Shown one piece after another: positions 54,497 through 58,400 of a DNA stretch of 64,000 bases; positions within the stretch are counted from its first letter, which is position 1; each line of letters begins with the position of its first letter. Position numbers and translations under genes: made by a program. The DNA comes from Symbiodinium natans. Taxonomy: Eukaryota > Sar > Dinophyceae > Suessiales > Symbiodiniaceae. The notes under the pieces were generated by a model that was given only the letters and a program-made list of their open reading frames with translations, was not told where the DNA came from and made no database searches. The stretch lies in the NCBI GenBank assembly GCA_905221605.1, contig CAJNDS010000114.1:244001-308000 (forward strand). The letters are read 5' to 3'.

Positions 54497-55107
54497 GAGC
54501 AAGAGACGGGATGTTACCGTATCAGACGCAGCCAGCGAGATCGTCAGCACAGAAGAAAAAGCGCATTGCGGTCAGGGGGCCGGCCCTGCTGCCGAAATGC
54601 CAATCGGTGTGCTAAGTCCACCTCAGCCGGGCAGGGGGCCCCGCAACAAGTTCAAACCCTAAACCCTAAACCCTAAACCCTAAACCCTAAACCCTAAACC
54701 CTAAACCCTAAACCCTAAACCCTAAACCCTAAACCCTAAACCCTAAACCCTTCCCTGTACTTAGGACAGCCCCCGGCTCCTAAAAAAACTCTCAGGAGCG
54801 CCACCTCCGGATCTTCAAAGCCCACAAGGCCCCGCAGCTCCTCCAGCATGCCGAAGTGTCTACTATTTGCCTAAGAACCTCCAAAAATTGAAAAAAAAAA
54901 AAAAAAAGGTAATCCCTATATTACCCTTAATAAGGAAGAATATTCTTGTCTTTTTTGGGGGGGTTCTTGAGCAACTAGTAGGTTTAGGGGGCTGGAAACA
55001 TCCAGGAGACATCGGCTTTAAGCGACAGGAGCCCTGGAAGCAGCAAACATGCTCTCCTCAGTCGCATCGAGCAGGGCCAACTCATCCAGCCCGTCGGTCG
55101 CATCCAT
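29684..55107 (-). CDS. Long ARM/HEAT-like alpha-helical repeat protein gene(s), about thirty exons
   Basis: From an ATG at 55107 (context GCCGCCATGG) to an in-frame TAG at 29684, the minus strand carries at least thirty short exon-like blocks. Their peptides are rich in Leu/Ala with helix-turn-helix spacing (for example SLRHLAQLRAANAVVALLQ and MKVAVFCALQSLALP). I infer armadillo or HEAT-type repeats from this pattern and do not recognise a named family. Third codon positions are mostly G or C, unlike the antisense frames. The blocks before 46.9 kb and those after 43.3 kb are separated by the ankyrin gene, so this may be two genes, or one gene with the ankyrin gene nested in an intron. Boundaries of several exons are approximate and phases were not all reconciled. 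Confidence 0.55.
29880..30255. repeat. (GTA)n microsatellite
   Basis: About 120 GTA triplets with a few AAT and GGA interruptions. Confidence 0.95.
30273..30369 (-). CDS. exon, SRLDVFTALCSFSEAHGLPL
   Basis: Acceptor GCAGGTCAG. GC donor possible (GCTC|GCGGC), directly beside the (GTA)n microsatellite. Confidence 0.6.
30745..30871 (-). CDS. exon, WSGATYWHMAGSAARHHCMA
   Basis: Acceptor TTGCAAG. Clear coding frame continuing LMVFLSGDPVASLRAFQD. The donor is not fixed and the left edge is approximate. Confidence 0.6.
30985..31090 (-). CDS. possible exon, LPALHLASVLLAGVMPGM
   Basis: Open minus frame with a helical start; boundaries not found. Confidence 0.3.
31254..31400. repeat. Tandem duplication of a ~75-bp unit
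   Basis: ATGAATCATCTAGGCTT...ACGTTTCTAAAAAAAC occurs twice in direct order. Confidence 0.8.
31511..31584 (-). CDS. exon, LLHAALVSPKLHGEWQLAPS
   Basis: Acceptor AAGAGAG, GA donor suggested (CCC|GAAGC). Flanked by CCCTAAA on the left and TTTAGGG on the right. Confidence 0.6.
31796..32240. repeat. CTTGCCCAGTAAAAA minisatellite with an inverted segment
   Basis: About 22 copies of TGACCTTGCCCAGTAAAAA (16-22 bp). Two copies in reverse orientation lie at 32116-32157, making a local hairpin. Confidence 0.9.
32277..32468. repeat. TTTAGGG array
   Basis: About 27 units with a short run of TTCAGGG. Confidence 0.95.
32690..32773 (-). CDS. possible exon, LLREDLSEAIDTFAEMPLVK
   Basis: Convincing helical peptide ending at donor TTTC|GTCTGAGG, but no AG acceptor is visible between the in-frame TAA upstream and the first codons. 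Confidence 0.35.
32859..33205 (+). CDS. Unidentified plus-strand coding fragment, probably frameshifted
   Basis: Two overlapping plus-strand frames look coding: GLIQLVSIVSKLLEHLALLR (from about 32876), then LQKSLLQFLREAGWDESIEH...TWPDGTRFEWNYSPLS (to about 33200). They overlap near 32950, so a one-base indel or an intron separates them. The minus strand is not open here. The fragment ends at the family-1 element at 33210. I do not recognise the family. It is the only convincing host-like coding stretch on the plus strand. Confidence 0.45.
33210..33310. mobile_element. Inverted-repeat element, family 1
   Basis: TTGGGATGTTCCCTCTTATAC at the left and GTATAAGGAGAACATCCCAA at the right, about 100 bp, near-palindromic. 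Confidence 0.8.
33440..33515. mobile_element. Family 7 element whose core is a CCCTAAA array
   Basis: TTCTCTAAATTAGGGTCC, then four to five CCCTAAA units, then CACTTTAGAGAACTGCCCAC. Confidence 0.7.
33549..33614 (-). CDS. exon, EMVRGGGARLFADSPELVLE
   Basis: 66 nt, acceptor CCTGAAG, GC donor (GAG|GCAAGG). Beside the family-7 element that contains a telomeric array. Confidence 0.6.
33645..33917. repeat. TTTAGGG array
   Basis: About 38 units, right flank of the 33549-33614 exon. Confidence 0.95.
34369..34452 (-). CDS. exon, AVDEWQLLVSLSSCRGLRDA
   Basis: 84 nt, acceptor CCAG, donor CGTG|GTAGGGG. Confidence 0.6.
34899..34989 (-). CDS. exon, KKALTAWPKLLAFQEALEA
   Basis: 91 nt, acceptor TTTTAAG, donor GCAC|GTTGAGG. 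If that donor is not used the frame meets TGA just after EALEAR, so a terminal exon is possible. Confidence 0.65.
35027..35096. repeat. TTTAAGGG (8-mer) variant array
   Basis: Eight to nine consecutive units of an 8-bp variant, then normal 7-bp units. Confidence 0.9.
35224..35335 (-). CDS. exon, VPRLLTAAVVEYTCVVGLLL
   Basis: Acceptor GCGCAAG, possible donor CTGG|GTTGTGC. HEAT-like. Confidence 0.55.
35443..35546 (-). CDS. exon, CSVLLVGCLLSLLDRRREAP
   Basis: Acceptor CCGAAG, GC donor suggested (CTC|GCCAACC). It lies on the downstream side of the same family-2 element as the previous exon. Confidence 0.6.
35565..35665. mobile_element. Inverted-repeat element, family 2
   Basis: GGAGGTTTACGACAATAAGGGG...CTAATATCGGAAACCCCC, between two ARM/HEAT-like exons with no telomeric repeat in this intron. 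Confidence 0.75.
35663..35744 (-). CDS. exon ending at an inverted-repeat element, LLPAVAKLFAAQGKAPNAN
   Basis: Acceptor ACCAAG. The coding frame runs to LEIDIW at the edge of the family-2 element 35565-35665. The donor is not fixed. Confidence 0.6.
36814..36886 (-). CDS. exon, LLLNTLRTKLCELNYLEAH
   Basis: 73 nt, acceptor TTCTAG, donor GCTG|GTCCTGAG. Confidence 0.65.
37261..37324 (-). CDS. exon, QPDGWSRIEDLHPAQFGKAG
   Basis: 64 nt, acceptor CCTTGAG, donor CAG|GTGCCA. The plus-strand reading (LARFPKLRGVEVL) is also open; the minus frame is preferred for its GC3 and splice sites. Confidence 0.55.
37662..37739 (-). CDS. exon, VEWFQSDDAVERRPTKKIVL
   Basis: 78 nt, acceptor GGAGACAG, GA donor suggested (TCC|GATGC). 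Continues RLGGDS. Confidence 0.6.
38326..38425 (-). CDS. exon, VATLALLPLAAAPQVAEAWK
   Basis: 100 nt, acceptor ACCCCAG, GC donor suggested (AAGG|GCTC). HEAT-like helical peptide preceded by ERLKAQG. Confidence 0.65.
38430..38578. repeat. 24-bp tandem repeat related to TTTAGGG
   Basis: Five units of AGGGTCTGAGGGTTGAAGGACTT; looks like a higher-order repeat derived from telomere-type sequence. Confidence 0.8.
38640..38693 (-). CDS. exon, NAIALAAPDTDFLFLLDC
   Basis: 54 nt, acceptor GACAAAG, donor GACT|GTCGCTG. Confidence 0.55.
38859..38911 (-). CDS. exon, DPNDIAVAFEAARLAFQE
   Basis: Acceptor GGTGGAG, likely donor GGA|GTGTCC. Helical peptide. Confidence 0.55.
39160..39256 (-). CDS. exon, RLALPDGLSLVVVPRGKGG
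   Basis: 97 nt, acceptor ACCAG, donor CATG|GTTCGAGG. Lies just left of the large TTACTA microsatellite. Confidence 0.55.
39296..40740. repeat. 1.4-kb TTACTA / TTACTATTC / CTTACTACT microsatellite
   Basis: Three successive, internally homogenised motifs; all long Tyr/Leu/Ile-rich translations here are repeat artefacts. Confidence 0.95.
40926..41051 (-). CDS. ARM/HEAT-like exon, FPALLAAVRRRGRLAAGVVC
   Basis: 126 nt, acceptor CCGAAG. The donor AATG|GTTTAGGG lies in the array unit at 40918-40925. One of the longest and clearest exons of the region, ending TVFRLLSRFYHRLN. Confidence 0.75.
41881..41966 (-). CDS. helical exon, GSMRRLLAAQAGAASRGG
   Basis: Acceptor CTGAAG, donor CCA|GTGAAC, flanked on the left by unique DNA and on the right by a CCCTAAA array. 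Confidence 0.55.
42560..42960 (-). CDS. possible helical exon(s)
   Basis: Minus-strand stretches such as FAHWALGSLMFCDLRLRRAV and FNELLYSFRRICR, followed by CGC|GTGAGTG, and LAACALLNMSSCC look coding. They lie in different frames and I could not fix boundaries. Confidence 0.3.
43184..43268 (-). CDS. helical exon, DQVKQDLRLARRPLAAGFRA
   Basis: Acceptor CCCCTGCAG, likely donor GCACC|GTGACC. GC3-rich open frame ending LLPEDA. Assigned to the second part of the ARM/HEAT-like region. Confidence 0.6.
43690..44150 (-). pseudogene. Decayed paralogue of the ubiquitin-like/ankyrin gene, with a telomere-type insertion
   Basis: Reading leftwards, the pieces LCVRRLAGEELVKVLP, LKQYLHLLRGLTPRFQQRL, LELVLLSS and NGHVEVVRLL match the neighbouring gene in order. 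The ubiquitin-like part is split by a 36-bp stretch of CCCTAAA-type repeat at 44030-44065. Later blocks are out of frame and most ankyrin repeats are lost; remnants such as MDIATN and NGHAEIVHL occur in two different frames down to about 43.7 kb. Confidence 0.7.
44030..44065. repeat. 36-bp telomere-type insertion in a coding sequence
   Basis: Compared with the intact copy at 46080, where gcttcaagcc is followed directly by cttcacatcg, this copy has four degenerate CCCTAAA units between the same words. See the pseudogene entry. Confidence 0.8.
44762..46155 (-). CDS. Ubiquitin-like plus ankyrin-repeat protein (two exons, frame disrupted at the 3' end)
   Basis: Exon 1 (46155-45883, 91 codons from ATG) encodes a ubiquitin-like fold: MLSVRWLSGKEL, then LKRHLHQLRGLPPRFRQRIL and LELILLSY. 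Donor GAG|GTCAGG and acceptor CGCCAG define a 122-nt intron with a poly-C/G tract. Exon 2 (45760-44762) continues in frame with about ten ankyrin repeats of 33 residues (G-TALMAASQNGHAEVVRLLLEAGA-ID). The DNA repeats are nearly identical 99-bp units. At about 44780 the repeat breaks: the codons for VRLLLEAG are missing between HAEV and IDMTAKNSGGTAL, which shifts frame to an early TGA. This domain order is frequent in dinoflagellate protein families of unknown role. The gene sits between ARM/HEAT-like exons on the same strand. Confidence 0.85.
46747..46796 (-). CDS. possible ARM/HEAT-like exon, FAALRRLRALP
   Basis: Short helical open stretch (GLVGFAALRRLRALPATR). Splice sites were not identified. 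Confidence 0.3.
46964..47044 (-). CDS. ARM/HEAT-like exon, EHGDIAEEAWRQAAEAAR
   Basis: 27 codons, phase 0/0, acceptor CCTGCAG, donor GTG|GTTTAGGG in the array. ARM-like amphipathic helices. Confidence 0.75.
47554..47688 (-). CDS. ARM/HEAT-like exon, VVAAGFVLLGVVAEERRAWG
   Basis: 135 nt, acceptor TTGCTTCAG, likely donor CCAC|GTGTCACTC. Long open helical stretch ending LLLRKFGVMP. Confidence 0.7.
47789..47880. mobile_element. Family 1 element with its left end replaced by a telomeric array
   Basis: The TTTAGGG array 47716-47788 runs directly into TTCTAACAGCTCCTGAATGG; the usual GGGATGTTCCC end is missing. The right end GGGGGAGCATCCCAA is intact. Confidence 0.7.
48669..48693 (-). CDS. ARM/HEAT-like micro-exon ELLKRMEAG
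   Basis: About 25 nt, acceptor TGCCAAG, donor GCGG|GTGGGC. Short, so less certain. Confidence 0.45.
49200..49333. mobile_element. Inverted-repeat element, family 5
   Basis: ACTTGGAGGTCCATGGTACC...AAGTACCCTGAAACTCCAAGT, about 134 bp. Other copies at 9427-9578 and 36497-36589 (left-truncated); isolated ends near 13070, 23300 and 52410. Confidence 0.8.
49395..49490. mobile_element. Inverted-repeat element, family 2
   Basis: Diverged left end GGAATTCGGGGTACC, right end CCCCTATTTTCGTAAACCCCC; on the other side of the same exon as 49638-49725. Confidence 0.7.
49529..49632 (-). CDS. ARM/HEAT-like exon between two inverted-repeat elements
   Basis: Peptide ...EAQLQALPSAPAFAEGLRAL. The acceptor AG (CCCATAGAAG) directly follows the end of a family-2 element (49638-49725). 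The donor CCC|GTGTGT precedes another family-2 element (49395-49490). Both flanking introns are therefore built around copies of one element family. Confidence 0.7.
49638..49725. mobile_element. Inverted-repeat element, family 2
   Basis: GGGGGGTTTCCGAAACTAGGGG...TACTTTCGTAAACCCCC. Its left end is 6 bp from an exon acceptor. Confidence 0.8.
50033..50109 (-). CDS. ARM/HEAT-like exon, SLRHLAQLRAANAVVALLQ
   Basis: 77 nt, acceptor CCGGAG, donor GCG|GTTCTGGGG. To its right is a long array of the variant repeat TTGAGGG. Confidence 0.72.
50139..50446. repeat. TTGAGGG variant array
   Basis: About 35 nearly pure TTGAGGG units bounded by ordinary TTTAGGG; right flank of the 50033-50109 exon. Confidence 0.95.
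50590..50708 (-). CDS. ARM/HEAT-like exon, AEMKVAVFCALQSLALPGR
   Basis: Strongly coding-like from the acceptor GCAAG at 50709. The 3' boundary is not resolved and the left coordinate is approximate. Confidence 0.6.
50871..50948 (-). CDS. ARM/HEAT-like exon, RRRLGQVLVSLMELLKAQG
   Basis: 78 nt, acceptor GTCAAG, donor GG|GTTTAGGG in the first repeat unit of the flanking array. Confidence 0.75.
51592..51679 (-). CDS. ARM/HEAT-like exon, WILVEGLRALRLLLIVPED
   Basis: Acceptor GCTCCAG; the donor abuts the telomeric array (G|GTTTAGGG). A typical helix pair followed by EDAKEASVW. Confidence 0.75.
51700..53890. other. Intronic stretch rich in arrays, no secure exon
   Basis: TTTAGGG/TTTGGGG arrays, the family-1 element at 52066, an AACAATTGTT palindrome cluster at 52215-52300, (TA)n at 52858-52926 and an AT-rich TATAGTATTAT block at 53140-53330. 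Confidence 0.5.
52066..52170. mobile_element. Inverted-repeat element, family 1
   Basis: TTGGGATCTTCCCCTTTATAC...CTTCCAA, directly after a TTTAGGG array. Confidence 0.65.
53899..53988 (-). CDS. ARM/HEAT-like exon, AALAPLVASLRAGEPLPELS
   Basis: 90 nt, acceptor CTTCCAG. The donor GTTTAGGG lies within the adjoining telomeric array. Flanked by CCCTAAA on the left and TTTAGGG on the right. Confidence 0.75.
54655..54750. repeat. CCCTAAA array
   Basis: Left side of the 54790-54859 exon. Confidence 0.95.
54790..54859 (-). CDS. ARM/HEAT-like exon, MLEELRGLVGFEDPEVALL
   Basis: Open, GC3-rich, helical. The acceptor AG (AATAGTAG|ACAC) is the terminal sequence of a family-4 inverted-repeat element, so an intron ends exactly at an element end. 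The donor is AGA|GTTTTTTTAGG. Confidence 0.7.
54857..54984. mobile_element. Inverted-repeat element, family 4
   Basis: CTACTATTTGCCTAAGAACC...GGTTCTTGAGCAACTAGTAG; its left end is an exon acceptor on the minus strand. Confidence 0.75.
55033..55107 (-). CDS. ARM/HEAT-like gene, first exon with start codon
   Basis: 25 codons beginning MDATDGLDELALLDATEE, with a favourable GCCGCCATGG start context. A GC donor (AGG|GCTCC) is likely. Its start lies only 260 bp downstream of the last N-half Lon exon on the same strand. Confidence 0.65.
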
Positions 55108-55367
55108 GGCGGCGAAGGGAGGACTAGTGGTGCAAGGCCCCAAGGTCGTCTCCCAAAGTCTTGAAGGGGGTGCCAAAAAAAGAAGCCACTGCTTTGCGCG
55201 AAGCGTCTCTGGTTCTGCTAGGCCGCTAGGCCTGGAGATCGGGTCTAGGTCTGCGGATGTTCTGCCGGCATTTTCCCTAAACAAAAAAAAACAGCCACGG
55301 CGCACTGCAGCATGGACCCTCCCGGGCACGTGAGACATGGTCTGGTGATGTCTGGTGCATCCCGAGC

Positions 55368-55444
55368 CCAGAGCTTGCGCCCCAGCGCCCTCGCCACACT
55401 CTTGCCCACCGAGGTCTTGCCCACGCCCGGCGGGCCGACCAGGC
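55368..55444 (-). CDS. LON: Lon exon, Walker A ([15 protein letters not shown])
   Basis: 77 nt, with a pyrimidine-rich acceptor CTTCTCTTCCCAG. It contains the P-loop GPPGVGKTS and runs to ALGRKLW. The donor is assigned as GC (TGG|GCTCGG), which leaves phase 0. The following ~20 residues of Lon (the GG..D.AEI.GHRRTY segment) were not located. Confidence 0.92.
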
Positions 55445-58400
55445 CTGGGAAGAGAAGAAGTATGCGTAGCAGGTTCTGCACTATTGTTGGGGCACTACTG
55501 AACATAATCATGTTGGTTCCTTTTTTTTTGGTTTAAGTACTCATACACATGTAAAATGATTTTCAACCATGACCCAGGTTTAAGCCGCGAGAGAGAGAGG
55601 TCCCGCCAGTAAGGTTCCCAGTCGAGAAGTGTCGAGGTGTCAACGGGGGAGCCGTTGAGAAGAGGACGGGGGGGGTGGACTATGGCTTGCATGGCGATTC
55701 CTGGGTTGCTATGGGCTTTTTGGACAAGGAACAAGCCAATACTAGTATCTCTGAACAAGCTACCAAACCTGCGTTCTGAGCAGGACCATTCAAAGCCTGT
55801 TCGGTTGAAGGTATGCTTGTACAAATGGCAATGTAGGTGCGCAGCCGACCGTAAGTGAGAAACAGCATCATCAAAGACAGCAAACGTGCTGGAATATGTC
55901 CATGTTGCGACTACAACCTTTAAGTCTCGAAACCAAACCTTTGTTGAACCTCGACACATCTATGAGGGGATGCTTGCCCATTTCGGGACCATGCGACCTG
56001 CGGGATTATGGATGAGGCAACCGGATGTAAATGCACTCGGGAAGGAAGTCGTATTGATACTTTCGGGAGATGTAATGTGGAGTCGGACAGAGGTTCGCTT
56101 ATTGAAACAGCGACAAAGGCGAAACCAAGACCCAAAACATTCAGGCTGTCCCGGACAGACATACCTGCAAGTAGCGACTTGGTTCTAAATCCAACCGTAT
56201 GTGTGAGTAGTGTCACATGGGTGGTTGTCAAAAAATTAGGATCCCTTTTGGACACTCTAAGTATTAGGTGCCGTATTATATTAGGGACCCCCAAAGGGAC
56301 CAAAATTTCGACAACCGCCCACACGCACTCCGGTACTTCCTCGTATTGCGGACAACATGCGAACTGGGCTACAACACCCAGATAAGGCCAGTGCTCACCC
56401 ATTAATAGGGTTTAGGGTTTATGGTTTAGGGTTTAGGGTTTAGGGTATAGGGTATAGGGTTTAGGGTTTAGGGTAGACAATCCTCAGCCTCTGGCACATG
56501 ATCTTGCCCTGGGTAGAATCCTTGGGCTGACACGGCCAAATATGCATCGGTCTAGGTATATAAGGGGGGGGTTTAGGGTTCAGGGTTTAGGGTTTAGGGC
56601 TTAGGGTTTAGGGTTTAGGGTTTAGGGGGAGGGGGAGGGGTTCCGTAATCTCCACACAGGGCCTTAACCTAGGCAATGAAGGAGAGACGTCCAGAAGTTC
56701 AAGAAGAGACGCCTCGAATGACCTTACATTGCAGCGGTTCTCAAAGCCATGGTTGGACGCATCACGGCCAAGCGAATACAGCTTTGCGCTTCCAATGGGC
56801 GTGACTTTCAACGGACTTGAGAAGTTAAGCTCGAGGGTGCAAGGTGGTTTCGAGAGTTTGCGAGTCTAAAGATTTGGGGGGTTTACGAAGACTAAGGGAC
56901 ACCAAATATATGGTAACCCAAATAATAGGACTCCTTTATCACAAGGACCCCATAAGGCATCCCTCAATTCGGAAACCCCCATTTCAGGGTTCTGCCCTGA
57001 CGGTCCTTCAGGAAACTCACGGCGATGTGCTCGAGGATCCGCTCCTTGACGTCTTCCAGGCCGTAGTGGTCCTGACAAACATTCACAGCTGAGGCTTTGA
57101 GTTTGACGGGTTTAGAGGGGTTTTGGGGTTTTGGGTGTTGGCTTGAAGCTTCAGATTGTGGGCTTAGGGCGCGAGGTTCGGAAGTCACGTGGGAACCCTA
57201 AACCCTTACGAAACCCTGAACCCTAAACTTACCTGCCTATGCCCTGGAGGGCAAACCGAACTTGGGTGTGATTGCACATTGCCTTGCGAAAAGGTCCGGA
57301 CGCACCGGAATCGTGCATGAGAGCTACCTTCAGGTAAACCCCCTCCGTGCGGCATCGTGGCATGCATATACTTGAGATGAGTAACGACTGACATACCCCA
57401 ATGGAAGAAATCTCGAGAAGGATTGCCCATAGCAGCCGCTATAGGAGAGTTCCAGACACGCCAAGGTCCCATTCACACCTTCTCTTCATGTCATTTTTCG
57501 TTCAGGCACCGCCATCTCTTGCGCTGGCCGGGTGCCTCGTCCAGCACTGCTTCAGCATGCTTGATGTCACGGTTCTCAGGGGTGAACTGACCTTGGGCCC
57601 CCAACTCTATCGCTGTAAGCTGAGCACTGAAAGCCCAGGGTTGCACGATGCGTTGTGCTCCGGCTCATCCCTGAGGACTGGGCCCCATGGAAGGCAAGTG
57701 AGCCACTCTAAGTAGGTTCGACCTTCAGAGGCACAAAGTCATATTCTGACGTCCAACAATCGCCCACATGCACGGTGCGAGCTTGCAACTTTTTGGCTGC
57801 ATTCGCACGCAAGCCTACTGGCACAGGTGCCTGACAATATCAAAACACAGCCCAGCAGTGCGAGCAGCGGCCCACAGTGCCCCTAGAAGCCATTTCAGAA
57901 GACTCACTTCGTGCTTAGCTACATGCAAAGCCACGTCACCTTTCCCTGGGGCGCGGACAGACGTTGAACTCTGAAGACGACGGCTCTAAGGAGTTCAGCT
58001 TCGCCAGCTCAGCCTCAATCACCTGACAGAGGCCTAAACCCTAAACCCTCAACCCTAAACCCTAAACCCTAGACCCATTGAGACACATGTTCCACTCATC
58101 ATGGCCTTCTGCACCTCCTCCGGGAGCTCCTCGCGGGCGCAGAACAGAGCGTCATTCGGCGCAAGACAATAACGGACCTTCTACGTGGGGATCGCGAAAT
58201 GGACCTCCAAAACCGAGCCTCATTTAAAACAAACCCCCCGCTACCCGATTGATCCATAGACCCGAAACCCTAACCCTAAACCCTAGTTTCTCTTTGCTCC
58301 TTGGACTGGATGGCTTCGCGGAACTGGTTGGTGAGCGTCTGCTTCTCGTCCTGAGGCTGAGGCAACCGTGGGGGCTTCTTACAGTTGAGGGGTCCCCGTA

